Assembly: GCA_028023455.1 (NCBI GenBank)
Contig: JAQFVV010001076.1
Location: 1-64,000, forward strand
Length of the DNA stretch: 64,000 bases
Source of the DNA: Epiperipatus broadwayi
Taxonomy: Eukaryota > Onychophora > Udeonychophora > Euonychophora > Peripatidae
Direction of reading: 5' to 3'
In this document: piece by piece, positions 35,576 to 49,000 of the stretch
Layout: every line of letters begins with the position of its first letter
Numbering within the stretch: position 1 is the stretch's first letter
Program-made: the position numbers and the translations under genes
The notes under the pieces: generated by a model
What the model saw: only the letters and a program-made list of their open reading frames with translations
What the model was told of the DNA's origin: nothing
The model's database searches: none

Positions 35576-37140
35576 TTAGCACTTAAATATGTGCATGCAG
35601 ATTATTGATTTTATATTAGGCCATACATTTAGTATAATTAGCCTGCTTTACAGAGTATCTCTTTTAATTCCAGTCAAAAAGGATGACTGTCTATTCTCTT
35701 AATGATTAATGCTGTGATTTTTATAATTCATATGTAACTTATTATGTATAATGCTCATTCTCTGCTCTTATTCATCATATTTTTATTTTTTATTTTTATT
35801 GGTATTTTATTTTGGGATGATGCTTCTGGGGTTAATAATGATGAGTTTTCCCACATCTATACCATTGCAATTCATATTTTATTGGAATTTTTGGAAATAG
35901 TGCTGATGGTTTTTCATTTTTCCTTTATTCTTCTGCAATTATCTATAGCACTATTTTGCTATTTTTTTATTCCATCTGATGGCAGAAACAGTATTTATTG
36001 AATAGTTTTAAAAAAATCTGAATTGTGATATATAGCCAAATAAATTTCAAAGGATTCAAACATGTTTACAAGGACTCTGATTGGTAGAGAGCAGCTGTAA
36101 GGAAAATTGTATATTCATGTATTTGTTCTTAAGGATCAACAAAAATGTCTTGTTTTTATAGTTTATTTAATTTATTTAAATAATTATGATTATTTTTATA
36201 CAATATTTATAGAATAATTATTTAAAAACAAAAATATACATTATTATAATTTGGTTTTATTTTAATATATTTTATTTTTAAAAATATAAGTTGACATATT
36301 CAATTGTAATGGTAAACAAAAAAACTATTGCAGTAAGATTGTTAATGTTTTTTTTAAAAATACTGTTCAACATAGTATTCTATAATATTTGTAATGTTTT
36401 AAAAATTATAAATGCAATTTTAAATTTTAGAGCAGAATTTGATAGGTTTATGATGATTTCACATTTATTTATTTCTGTTTTTTTTCTGAAGTCATAAAAC
36501 AAAGTCTTTGTTAATTTTATTTTTTCACTGCCTGATCTGATTTTTTTTTTTTCAGTTTTTAATCAGAAAAAAATTATTTGTTCTCATTATGTATTATTTT
36601 ATTATTATTTTTTCTACATTTGCAAAGTTCAAATATGATTTTTTAGGATGATTTCCACGTGTAATATTATAGTTCTAACAAAATGAGCTCAATTTATTAG
36701 TTTCAGTGCAGAATAAAAGTTTATTACTATCATCAAATGTTGAATGATTACAAAAATTAACACCAGAGAGAATAATTGAAATGTTTTACCAGTTGAAAGA
36801 TTGAAAGGGATTGACTAATACTAAAAATTGAATACTTTTAAAATATGATTTTCTTAGAGAATTTCTCAGAAATCATGGATTTACTGATATTTTATTTATA
36901 ATAATGTGTGAATCAATAGTGTAGTTCTCTCCATGCCTATGCATTCAAATAAAGAATTGATGATATTAAAATTTGATTAGCATGAATATATTATGTTATA
37001 TATAATACATATAAGTTTATTGTGAAAAAAATCTATCTATTCATATATACATGAATGAATCTTAATGATATATATTAAAAGATAAAGATGGTATAAGTAT
37101 AGTGAAAATTGCAGTTTATTAGTTTTATCAACATAGTGTT
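35576..37140. other. anonymous AT-rich sequence
   Basis: Two frames of 68 and 85 codons (36291-36497 and 35744-36001) are hydrophobic AT-rich translations with no motif. No repeat was recognised. Confidence 0.45.
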
Positions 37141-37143
37141 CAG

Positions 37144-37320
37144 TATGTTTTGGCACAGTGGTAGTGTTCCACTTGGAATCTGGAGTTTCCAGGATCAATT
37201 CTGTTGTCCATAGGTCCAGAGCTTGAACTTCCTATGAACTCCCAAGCAATAAAGCCATTAGCCTAACAATATAATGTTATGTAGGTCTGTCCTTATAGAG
37301 CATTTGACTGTCTTATATTT
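37144..37320 (+). mobile_element. tRNA-derived SINE
   Basis: A near-consensus A box, TGGCACAGTGG (37151-37161), is followed about 30 bp later by a B-box-like GGATCAATTCTG (37192-37203), the spacing of an internal Pol III promoter. The tRNA-like head (to about 37212) continues into a non-tRNA body (GGTCCAGAGCTTGAACTTCC and onward) with TATAATGTTATGT near the end. The 3' boundary is uncertain and target duplications are not evident. It differs from the 30.6 and 52.9 kb heads. Confidence 0.65.
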
Positions 37321-40300
37321 AGTATTAGTAAGTTTTAATAAAAAGATATGAATATATATTTTTTAACTTTTGCATTACGGGCTTGACTTTAAGTACATAC
37401 TTGTGTTGATGATTTAAAGTGGAATAGTTTTGCATTGAAAAACATATAATTTATAAATAGGAATATTCTATTTTATCTATATTTATTTTATGATGTGTAG
37501 TTACGTAATGTGTTCATTAAGAATTCGATTATAAATTTTATTTTATAATCAAATAAATAAATGATTTTGAGAAAAGAGCTAATATTTATTTAGTTTTCTT
37601 ATCTCTTGCTTTTCCTTGCTGGTCATTGTGCGATTCTTTCAATTAAATCTTATTTATTTACATAGATATACTGAGTTGTTAAGTGCAGAATTTGCGTTGC
37701 ATATTAATATAAATAACAGTAAAATAAGTAATCCATGATTAATTTATTCATAAATTTTGCAATATATGTGTTGTATATGGATATTTTAATGAAAGTGGCA
37801 GATTAATTTTAGTGAAACAAGAAATATTTTTATCACTTATTGTAACCAAAAAAAAAAAAAAGATTGGATAGCAAAAAAAAAAAAAGAACCTTGTAGTAAA
37901 ATGTTTCCTTTTGACATAAGTCATTATCTCATTGCTTAACATAGTTGTGATTATATATAAGCACACTTCATACAACACAATTTACAACTAATGGATCATG
38001 TTATCCACATGATCATATATATGTTCAAATGTGGGTGATATTTGGAGATTTTTTTTTTAGGTAAGGATATTCAAGCAGAATACTATTGAAATTTGCATTG
38101 TTTTGACATACAAGTCTTTTATTTAGGAAGATATATTACGCAGACATAATCAGATTAAGTATATACATTTGATGTATACAGAAAAATATAAGATAGGTTT
38201 GCAACTAAAAACTTTTATTTATTTATTCATATAATAACTAAAGCATTACAATTGTATTGATTAACTATTTTTAATACATTATTAATAATAGCATTTATTA
38301 TTTCAAATAACTGCATTGACATTATTAATCTTTATATCTTTTTTTTATTTAATCATTAAAAAATGTTTTAAATTTGTTAATCTTTAATGATAATTATTTT
38401 AAGTGTGGTTTTATTTTATTAAATAGTTATGAAGATCTCTTTTATATACATTGTGAATGTAAACACTTCAGGGAGCATTCACGTCTGAATACGGGCGATT
38501 AAAATTATTAGTATATTACGAATATGTATATTTGTCAAAATATATATAAATCCTTTGTATGTGATTGCTTATATTTATTTATAGATTATTCGTTATCAGA
38601 AAATGTAGTCCAGAGTACTTTCTAGAGACATCCTATTTAAATGTACCATTAGTTATTCTATTATCCAGTAGCATTATTTTGAAAGTTTATTGTGTAAAAG
38701 ACGGTACATGGCTGAGAATACTTCTTTTCTTTTAAATATTTATAAATGTACTAGAAAATAAATTAATAAATAAATATTATTTAAACGGTGAAGAAAAAAA
38801 ATCTTAAGTGATAAGAAAGATATTTTATTTTCTATTAAAATAATTAAATGATGTTATATTATTAGATAAAAGTGTTCAGTCTGTCTTCAAGTTTTTTGAT
38901 TTCAACGTTTGAAATCAAAAACTTTTAATGATAGTTGGCATATTTCCAAATTCTGCTTTTTTTTTTTGTTGTTCCCTCTTTTTTTAGGTGTAAAAATCAT
39001 TCTGAAGATCTTTTTTTTAAAAAATAAAAATAATAATAAATAAACGACTTGGATATTATCCATCCTTTTTAATGTCTAATCATTTTCTAAATGTTATTTT
39101 GTACTTTTTTTTATTAATATTATATGTAAATAAAAGATATAGGACTGTAAGTCAATTAAGTGTTTATATTTCATATGACTCTGATAAAAAAAGAGAAAGA
39201 AACCTCTATTTTAAAATGCGGTTTGTAAATCAGAACGTTTATTTATTTTGTTTTTGAAAAATAAAAAAATAATAAAACAAAACACACGTACTAGAAGACG
39301 AGACTAATAAGTGATAGTGTATAATGAAAAGTAATAAAATAAAGTAATTCTTAACACTGATGCTTTTACTACGATTGGATTGATTGAAAAATAATCTGAA
39401 GAATAATATTACTGATAATGTAAAGTCAAAATAAATAAAACATTCGATAATTATTTTCAAAAACATCTCATCTTCAGATATTAACCCTGCATAATTTTAT
39501 ATATAGTATATTAAAGAAAATTATTGGAAACATGCAAAAATATAGCTAAGAAAATAATATATATATGTTTTACTAAAATACTTCAGTGCAGAGTAAATGC
39601 CTTTTCAGATTTCTGCATAATTAACAGTGAACAAGATATGCTGGTCCTTTATATGATTTCAAGGTGGTTTTTTTTTTTTTTGTTCTGTAGTTTTTTCATT
39701 AACAGACACGTATTATTACATTAGCTCAGAAAAGAAGGAAATTATTTATAGTTTATTAATAAAAAAATGAAGTGGATTAGGATTAGTCTTATTTTCTTTT
39801 ACTCCCATATAATTTTTAAGACTAATTTTGCTGTTGAACTTTTCTTTATTAAATAATGTTTTTTATATTGATAATAATGATAAAAATGTGTATATATTAA
39901 TTATTAATTTTACCTTTTATTATTTCTTCTTCTTATATTAATATTCTATAAATATAATTATTTATTATTTTCTAAACTATATAATAAAAAAAATCAAATA
40001 AAATATATATTAAACTTTCCTGTTCCTTTATATGCATCCACAGTTGATCAATGTTTTCTTAAATAAAATTCTAAATCTTCACAATGCATAAAATATGATT
40101 ATAATTTATTTCAGAAAAGTTATTTGGTAAACCCTTTGGAAACAATTTCTACTTTACTATCCAGTTTAATTGATGAAGGACTAATTTATTTTCCATCTAA
40201 AAATAAGTAATGGTTTAATTAATCCTCACAACTATTTTTCCCTTTTTTAAATTGATAATTATAATGTTTATGATTACTTATGTATTTACTCTTTTAATAT

Positions 40301-40938
40301 GAAGATATCTATTTTATAAATTCTATATAGGTTATTTAAAACTAAAATAATTAATATTGTTAAATAATATTATCCAGGAAAATAATAAATAATTTTTCTA
40401 AGAATCTTTTTAAGAGTTCAGCAATGTATCTTGGTGATTTTTAATATCTTGAGAATATATTTTAATTTTGTATGTCAGAAAGTTTTTTGAATATAACTGT
40501 TCTGTCATACCATTTCTTTTAGTATTCTGTTACTACCTTAAAATAACTAACTCATTGGATGCTGAAACCAATCATTTGTGCACATTTTTCAATTTGATAT
40601 TTTATTATTTTATATTATATAAAAAATAAATGTTTAATGGTAAGAAACAATATCACATTTTCTTTAAGCAAATTAATTTCTTATTAAACCAGAACATATT
40701 AAAATTGAAAATCATTATTTTCTTCTTATAATATTATACATCATTAGATATTGACAACACAATCATTTAAACTTATGTTTACAGTTTAAATGCAAGTTTC
40801 ACCTATTTTTACATAGAGATAAATAACAGTTATAATGTGAGTTCAAAGCTAAGAAGTGTGAACTATAGATTAGGAATCATAAACTGTTAATAAGGTGAAA
40901 AATGTATTGCTTGTACATGCTTTTTTATCCTCTTTTGA
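37321..40938. other. anonymous AT-rich sequence
   Basis: No coding frame with recognisable features. Short frames are driven by poly-T and TA-rich DNA. No tRNA-like boxes or clear repeats noticed. Confidence 0.5.
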
Positions 40939-40939
<1 letters not shown>

Positions 40940-40981
<42 letters not shown>

Positions 40982-40987
40982 ATATAA

Positions 40988-41022
<35 letters not shown>
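40940..41022. repeat. double (TA)n microsatellite
   Basis: About 20 TA units, a short interruption (GGATATAAATA), then about 16 more TA units. Confidence 0.95.
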
Positions 41023-41027
<5 letters not shown>

Positions 41028-42407
41028 AACTATTTATATCCTCAGTTAGATATGTAGTTATTATATCATAATATACATCTTAGCTGTACTTAATTCTCAA
41101 TTCAATACACATTCTTAAACATATGAATAAAGACAACAATGATAATTTTTAGCAAAATAAAGGATTATTAATACCTTTTCATAGTTCACCATACAAATAA
41201 CATGCATTAGAATGTGAAATTAATATCTTTGACTATTTCATTTTCATGAATTGCTAATTAAAAATATCAAATTATAAAAATGCATAATAGAGCTATAGAG
41301 GTGAGGGTCATAGATTTTTAAAATAAAAATAACTCTATGATATTAGCAACAATGATACTCCTCAACTGCTATATAAATTCTGTAGAGACTGATAATCCCT
41401 TCACTTAGAAAACCCAATACAGTTAAATTAATTTAACAGTGAGGATATATCAAAATCAAAAATGGAGATTTACAAATTAATTGTTCACTACAATATTGAC
41501 CTGCTGTTCAAAAACTCAACATTCTTTTTAATATATAACTTCTTAAAATTCTTAGGCTACAGTTATTCTTGATAGATTACATTCTAAACATGGTATGTCT
41601 ACTTCTATTTTAAACTATCTAACATGGTACACATACTTCTGTTTTAAAGTATCTTCTAAAGCAAATAACCTATATTAAGAACATTTTGAATGATATTGCA
41701 ATTTTTCTTTGGATAGAAAATTTTTATCTGTACAATATTTTTAAAGGGCTTACTTTTCTCTTTCAGACCTTCCTATATCTTTTATATTTATAGTTTTCCA
41801 ATTCTTATAATATTCATTGAAAAATGAGGACCCAGAGTCAAATTTTAGAGTTGATGGATTTAAACTTCATGAATTTATATTATATGAGACCAAGCAAGGA
41901 AGAACATTCTAGTCATGCAAATAAGTAGTAGAACTAAGTCTGATTTATTTTTGGTTTTAGTTTGTGGTGAACAGTTCAATGATCATTTATTGCAGATCCA
42001 AAATAAACAAGTATAATCACTCTTGGCATTCATATTCTATATTTGAAAGTATCTTATTTGAAGATGGAATTAAAAAAATGATACCTCAATTTGGTATATT
42101 GGGTATGTTTAATGGAATATTAATATAATTTTGCAATTATCACTCATTGTGATAGTTAATAAATTTACTACTAAAAAATCCAACCCTTGTGTATTTTAAA
42201 AGCAGTTTAGTCCAAGTTGGAACAAAGTCATCAGTGCTTTTTATGATAAATTTTTTTCTACAAAATATTTGAAATTTTCTGAAAAATTTATATTAACACT
42301 AGATAATGCCCCACTCCCCAACCCAAAAACACCAATGAAGAAACAAGCCATTACAAAATCTGGTCATCTTGTTGATTATAAAAGTTATTATCACTGTTGA
42401 TAAAGTT

Positions 42408-42410
<3 letters not shown>
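41023..42410. other. anonymous AT-rich sequence
   Basis: Nothing recognisable apart from a short C-rich patch (CCCCACTCCCCAACCC, about 42310). Confidence 0.45.

Positions 42411-42413
<3 letters not shown>

Positions 42414-42491
<78 letters not shown>
42414..42491. repeat. (TA)n microsatellite, ~39 units
   Basis: Longest uninterrupted dinucleotide array in the window. Confidence 0.97.
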
Positions 42492-42495
<4 letters not shown>

Positions 42496-43039
42496 GTTAT
42501 AAACCATAGTATTGATGATTAATTGAGTAAGAATTCATTTACTTTAATGTTTGCAAAAAAAATAAAAAATTCAAAAGATAAAAAAAATTATACTATTTAA
42601 AACTAAGATATATTAAAATGTATTAGTTATATATTAATATTAAGTTTAATATTTGTAATCAATATAATTATTATTTATTTTATTAAAGACTCTTTGAATT
42701 CCAGGATAAAATTTCACTGTATTTCATCATTAAAGCAGAATTCAGTTATAAGCTTCTTTTGACAGTGTTCCTTTATCTCTAGTGGTCTTAAATCAGGAAA
42801 TATTTCAGGCTCAGAAGTAAATTTTCAGAGTTTGTAAAAAAATTTACAACTTAAAGCCAAAGAATGGTTTTCAAAATTATTTAATAATATTATTCATGCA
42901 TAGTTTTTCATAAAAGCAAAATTATAGCAGTTTTAAAATCAAGAAAAGTTAATAATGATCAAAACATTATCATCCAAAATATGTTTTCTGCAAGCTTTTT
43001 AAAAAATTATATTAGCAATATTTTATTTTAGTAGGTAAA

Positions 43040-43900
43040 AACCATCTATCATTAGAGCAAGCTGTGTTTAGGTCAGTAAGATTTGAATAAGTTTTATCTT
43101 TAACAAGGATTTCACCATACATTAAAAACTGATTCTATTTTAATTATATAAACAGAGCTTATGAATCTGTTTAAAAAATAGACTTCTAAAAGTTTTTAAA
43201 ATCCTTAAATGCTTTAAAATCATTATTTTACTTGACAAAATGGTATCCAATAGAAAATTTCAAATGATGCTGAATGACAACCATAGTACATTTTATAGAG
43301 TTTTTTATTATAAGGTTCAGTTATCTCATCTACTTTATGTAATATACTTCAGCAGTGACCTTACAAATGCAAAATTCAGAAACCTTATTTATGCTGATGA
43401 CATTGCTCTGATTTCACAAGAGAGGTATTTTTCAGAAATACGAAGGTTTTTCAATAAAATATGAAAACTTTAGAAATCATTTTCAAAAACTATAGTTTTA
43501 TTCCTAATCCAATAAAGATAATATGTTAATTTTTTCTTTTAAACAACAGTAAAACTTTATGCAATCTGAATATAATAGTTTTGCAATAATAAACTGAAAC
43601 ACAGTGATACACTTGCTATTTAGGAGTTGTATAGAAGAAACTTTCTTGGAAGTGAGATGGCAGTAATTAGGAATGTGAAGCAAGCAGTTCATGGATAGTT
43701 TTATACCAGTAACATTACATGGATAAATACTGTGTCTCTCTTTGCAGAAAAAGCACGTACATTAATCTTCTGAGTACCCAAATATTACTATAAAAATATT
43801 ACTGGAACATTCAAGCCTGCTTTTTTTCTAGTGACTTTTTTGTACCATATCTCAAATAAAAATTTGTTTCACATTAAGTACATAGAAAGTACTTAAGTAG
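43040..43900 (+). pseudogene. jockey-like LINE reverse transcriptase remnant
   Basis: Plus-strand translation gives SLEQAVFRSVRFE (finger/palm entry, normally EQAGFR), INRAYESV (motif A region, normally AAYDTV), then at 43240-43464 an open piece with LLYVIYFSSDL and NLIYADDIALIS. YADD (residues 51-54) is motif C with both aspartates. One frame over, MKTLEIIFKNYSFIPNPIK continues as in jockey-type LINEs. Motif B is damaged: the usual GVPQGSVLSPLL is reduced to KVQLSHLL. Stops and frameshifts are frequent and neither end is preserved. The jockey assignment is by motif resemblance only. Confidence 0.75.
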
Positions 43901-45792
43901 ATTTAACCTGCCAACAACTTGAGATATAGTTTCAGTATAGTAAGACCAATCTTAAACAAGATTTTTTTTATATATATTCAATTAAAAATCTACAATTGAA
44001 TAATAATGATAAAAAAAATTAAATTCTTATATGGTTGCAAACAAATATATTTTCCAAATCTAACAAGAATGTAAAATTGTTCAAGGCATTATAATAGTAA
44101 AACAATAGTGTTAAATACTTTCCAATTGAAGGATAGTTCCTATATGATTTTACTACAAAATGAGCATAAAGAATAGTTTGATTATCAATGTTGTCTTTTG
44201 TAGTTATTTGAATGATTACAGAGAAAATGGCAATTGTGGGAAGAAATGAGAAATCCATATATGAATTCTGGATGCAGATAAAGCAATGTTTTAAAAACAG
44301 AAATCAAAAGACTACAAAGCATGAAGCAAAATAATATTTGTTTTATAACATGTTTGACATCCTAAAGAAAATATGGAACAGCCTATTAAAATAATTTTAA
44401 TTTTTTAAAAAAATGGCACATCTTAAAGAAAGTTTATAGCATGGAAGAGAAGATAGAAAATACATTTAAATTTTTTAATGGGAAGAAACTGTGTGCAGAA
44501 GAAAATTAATCTGAAAGTAAAAATAGAAAAAAGTAAGGAATGCATGAAAAGAAAAATAGAAATTTTAATTGCAAAATTTAAATAAATGGAAAATTAACTT
44601 AATGCTGATTTTAAAGATTATGTGAGTTTGAAGTCAGAGAATGTATAAAAAATGAAATATGAAGAAATATTCATTATTAAGAAATTTGAGAAACAAAAAT
44701 AGTTTTATTATAAAGTACAGAGTTAAATAATATATTTTAGTTTTATTTTTATTGGAAAATTGGAAGGAACCCCTATAACAATAAGTGTTTATGATTAATA
44801 ATGTGTGATGCATTACATTTTAATATTTTATGTACAGAGTTTATAAGTAGTTATGATGATTTGAATTTGGTAATACTAGATTGGGAAATCAATCAATTGG
44901 TGTTAATTTATCACAGTGGATATAAAAGCAATGTGTTTAAGTCAAAGTTTATGTCACATGGAGAAGATTATAATATTGCATATGATTATTTATTATTAAT
45001 GAACATAAAGGCTCAGAACCTTTTAACTCAACCTAAAAAATTTGCTTAAAAATGGATAATTATTGCTTACAAATGATTCTACATTTCAAAATTAAAGTAT
45101 AAGATAAAACGTTTAATAAATTTGCCTTTGTGAAGGATTGTCTTCAAAACATTGCACTACACTCAATATTTTTTAAAGTTTTGTAACTTACAAATTTGTT
45201 ATTAGTAGGAAAGATTGATATATTAGAAAATACAAAAGGTGAAAGAGAAAATGAAGGTCATCAATGCACATAATGGTTATTTATTCATATCATTTAGTAG
45301 ATAATGAAATTCGAACGATTGTTTCCCTCTAATTTAGTAAAATAATGGCTGAAGAATCATTTTCGTATAAAGATGAGGATATTGTTGTGTTTAACTTTTT
45401 ATATTCTGATAATGATAATTGTATGGACAAATATTTAAATCACTAAAATAGTATTCAAGTCCAATGTAAATTATTTTAATTGAAGGTGTAAGTACATGTC
45501 TAATAATGATTCTATAATTTAATTGAACATGTTGGCTAATTTGTTTTTGGTAATGAAGCCAAAATAATAAATCCCCGTAAACTCCAACTTTTATTGTCGT
45601 ATTCTAGTTATCAACTTTGTGGCGCTATGAATCAACGTCTAATTCCAAGACTCAAGAATTTGTTATTGCAGATTCTATTTTTCTTTGGTAGTGAAAAATT
45701 GGATTAACTTTTTGTATTTCAAAATAATGATTCAATAGATCAATGAAATATAAAATGATCTTCATATAAATTTTACATCATAAAATGAAAAC
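43901..45792. other. anonymous AT-rich sequence
   Basis: May contain unrecognisable 3' parts of the LINE remnant, but I cannot show it. An 82-codon frame at 44801-45049 has ordinary amino-acid composition yet no motif I recognise. Confidence 0.4.
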
Positions 45793-48104
45793 AAATAAAT
45801 TAATGACAAATACATAATCTTTTTCTTTGTAGGAACTTTTTAATTAATTAAACGGGAATGATTTTTTTTTTAGATATAATACACCTGTTTTCAATTTTTG
45901 TGAATAAGTATTTTGAGACTCTTCAACTCAGCAAATATCAAGATAATAGTTACAAGAAATTGTGAAGATCCATGTGAAAGTATTCAATCAAATGACAAAA
46001 GTTCATTTATAATTAATGCAATAAAAACATAAAAAAGTTATTGTAATGCCAGAAAATTAAGACCTTTCCATAGTAGTAATAAAAAATAAAAATTCAGAAT
46101 GCCATTTTACAGGATATATCGGCCTCTCAATATGCAAGGAGGGGATCATTGGCGCTGACTGCAATTGGCGAAGTGAAAATTCTGCTTGATCACATTAGAT
46201 CTAACAGAAAATCCCGGCCTGTGGCAGTCCAGCTGGATGTGTCCAATGCTTTTGATACAGTAGATGTCAACATTCTTCTTGAATTGCTATCTCAGTTGGA
46301 CATATCAAAACAGATAATTCAGATATTGGACAATCTCCTGAATAATAGGCATATGCATATTTCCATAAATGGACATTACTCAGATGGATTTGGCCCTTCA
46401 AGATCCATACCACAAGGTTCACCGTTGAGTGGTCTTTTGTTCATAAAGTACATTAACCCTCTGATTAAAGAGCTAGATCAGCTTCCAGGTATATATGTGC
46501 CCCGGCTTAAGAAAAACATCAAGGTTTTTGCATACATGGATGACATACTTGTGATTCTTCCATCTCATAAATATCTGAAGACACTTCATTCCATAATTAC
46601 CAATTATACTAAAGATTATAAATTATCCATCAATCCTCACAAGTCGTCATCCTGGTGCATCAACACTGGTAGGAAAATACTATCCAATTTTTTAGCGGAA
46701 CTTCGGTGTTTTCTGGGGTTTCCTATCTTCAAGTCACAGACTGCTATGTCTGTCTGCCTACAAAAATCCATCATAAGCAATGCTACCTAAGGTGGTCAGT
46801 CGCTGTCAAAGACATACCTGTCCCTACAAGGAAGATTGCTCTTATTAATATGAAGATATGGCAAAATACTACCTGCCAATAATGTCAGTTACCAAATTAT
46901 TCACCTTACAGATTCAGAGGCTCTGTGGTCAGCTCTTATGGAGAGGTCGGACCACTGCAATTAGCATCCCAGACTTCATTCACAGGAAAAGAATGGTATG
47001 GGTCTCCATTCAATACAGACAATCAATTTCCAAAAAGGGCATTCACTTTTAGTAAATCTGGGGAAAAAATACCTCTATCAAATATTATAGAGACTGTAAT
47101 ACCTACTGACAGACCCCCCCCCCAGTAAACACACATGGCTTGACACCATTATTAAACAACAATCTCTATACATGGCACTCATAACAGGGTTTAATAATAA
47201 AATCAACATCTGGCAGGCACATTGCCTGCTGAATCCTGTTAATACAGTTATTTATGCTCACCTAGGGTGCAGCAATTATAAAATCACCTCAATATTTAAA
47301 TATCTGCTACTGGAGCCCAAACTTTGGATTATCTGATTAAGGTGATATGGATTCCATGCCAACTAATACATTCTTATACTACAAACGGTTTCTAAATAAA
47401 ATAGACCCTATTTGTCATGCCTGTTCTAGAGGAGAGGAGTCCTTTAATCACCTGTTAAATGTATGTCCAGGCTATAACAGTATTCGAAGAATTATCTCTC
47501 AACACTGCATTATAGCAGTGGATAAAATCCTGGACATCAGGGGTTGTCTCTTCTCTGGAGACTTTACATATAAGTTATCAATCTTCCTGACATATGTTTT
47601 TGGTACACAAGGTGCAGGACAAAGTTCACACAACCAACACGGATCCCAATGCTGTATTTTGCGATAAGCTTAAAGCTCTTCAAGACAAGGATAAGATACT
47701 ATCCTCTAGATTTTTGTTTAACAATACATGGAGCCTACTAGTATGGCCTACAGACTCTACATGAATTTTGGACCCGATATATCCACATTGTAGTGTATTG
47801 TAGAAGAAGTAGTCTGTGTTGCAACATGTCAGATTCTTCTAGAGGGGCATTGAATTCATACTACATCTATTCCAGCTGATAAGTTAGCATTATTGGGTCA
47901 TTTTTGACTGGAGGGGTGGGCAATGCCAACTAAATATACGTATCTGCTCATTTTATAACCTGCTAGTGGGAAATGGTCTTGATACTTTTTCCAGACCAAC
48001 GCCAGCAATGGATGAGCCAACATTTACAAAGTGTTTTTATTATGCATCTGTACAATTTTATAAAGTCAATAAATATATTTTTAAATAAATAAATTAATGA
48101 CAAA
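45793..48104. repeat. 18-bp direct repeat enclosing the LINE remnant
   Basis: AAATAAATTAATGACAAA occurs at 45793-45810 and at 48087-48104. The right copy follows directly on the A/T-rich LINE tail, as a target-site duplication would. The left copy is ~300 bp ahead of the first recognisable LINE sequence, so either that 300 bp belongs to the insertion or the match is partly chance. Confidence 0.5.
46105..48080 (+). pseudogene. non-LTR retrotransposon (LINE) remnant with RT and C-terminal Cys/His motif
   Basis: The longest coding piece in the window, 46149-46790 (213 codons), is a reverse transcriptase palm. It has QLDVSNAFDTV (motif A, Asp30 and Asp36), SIPQGSPLSGLLF (motif B, residues 86-98), FAYMDDILV (motif C, Asp131-Asp132) and the following NPHKSS block. 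The frame is open upstream to about 46108 (ISASQYARRGS). After 46790 the protein continues in shifted frames: the 47347-47667 frame has CHACSRGEESFNHLLNVC, a CX2C...HX4C zinc-knuckle-like end typical of LINE C-termini, and LFNNTWSLLVW follows. A C-run at 47115-47123 adds a frame break. The 5' half including any endonuclease is missing. The layout suggests an L1/Tx1-like lineage, with low certainty. Confidence 0.88.
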
Positions 48105-48384
48105 CAAAATAAGTTTATGAAGCTATTAGTAAGAAAAATATACATATTTTTTTGTAGAGAAGGAGCCAGTGTACCAGGATAGCTATTTATTAACATGAAG
48201 ATATAAATATTTATGTATTGGACTATTTCCATCATCTAATATTAAGTATTGATTGTCTTTAGAACAAATTAAGTTTATTTAAATCTTTGAATTACATTCA
48301 ACTGTTAGTAATAGCACACAGCTTAGTATATGCACAATGGTTTGAAAGGTATTGTTCTTCTATCTTCTTTAGGTGTTGCTAGTT

Positions 48385-48476
48385 TGGCCAGTGACAGTAC
48401 TACCATGAGAATCAAACCTTATTGAATATTGGATTTTGAGATAATGCTCTAACCAACTGACACATCCTACCAAAGC
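48385..48476 (-). mobile_element. tRNA-like SINE head or tRNA pseudogene
   Basis: The minus strand has TGTCAGTTGGTTAGAGC, an almost canonical tRNA D-arm/A box (48446-48462), then GGTTTGATTCTC as B box (48407-48418). The spacing is slightly shorter than in a standard tRNA and the acceptor ends do not pair, so it is not a functional tRNA gene. A weak tail or body follows toward 48290. No clear target duplications. Confidence 0.6.
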
Positions 48477-48639
48477 CATCAGTTGGTAGCAATTTCATAT
48501 ATTTCTGTATGAAATTCCTCCTGATTTCTCCACATTTTCTTAACACCAAAGTTCATTAGTGGTTTTTATATATTATGCATAGACTTATGGAATCATTCAC
48601 CATTGTCATATGAGCAGCTTCTTTGAATTTTTTTCTTTG

Positions 48640-49000
48640 TACCTTTTACTTTCTATATAATATTTTTTTATTTTGCTAATTACACATATGTCCATAGGTG
48701 AATCTAGGTGCAGTAATGAGAAGAGATTGAGGGAGCATGAAATGTTATATAAGCATGTAAAAAGTAAAAATAATGGTGATTTAATGTCTCCTTCAGTTTT
48801 CTTTGATCATGAAAAAACATGTAAATATAAATTTAAATTTGATTTTGAAAATGTGAAAATTCTTCATGAAGAGAGAAACCATAATAAAAGAAAAATTAAA
48901 GAGGCAATTTTTATAAATATGAATAAAATGCATTTAATAAATAGACAAGCTGCTAACATTAAAATACAAGATTCGTGGGATTTAAATTGATGATATTTGC
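48640..49000 (+). pseudogene. Penelope-like element fragment: GIY-YIG endonuclease C-terminus
   Basis: Open frame 48673-48990 (105 codons) with SIGESRC (residues 7-13, the YIG half of GIY-YIG with Tyr replaced by Ser), KRLREHEM (Arg and His), FDFENVKILHEERN, KRKIKEAIFI (catalytic Glu) and LINRQAANIK (Asn), ending IQDSWDLN. It closely resembles the snap-back fragment at 18.4-19.4 kb, which shares FDF(D/E)(Y)NNVKIL and NRQAANIK words, and is therefore the same PLE lineage. No RT or first GIY tyrosine is readable upstream, so it is a 5'-truncated dead copy. Confidence 0.85.

Noticed and set aside
35744-36001. 85-codon hydrophobic frame as a small membrane protein
   Set aside because: AT-rich codons always give Phe, Ile and Leu; no conserved motif or gene context.
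44801-45049. 82-codon frame downstream of the jockey-like LINE
   Set aside because: No recognisable motif and no frame continuity with the LINE; could be chance.
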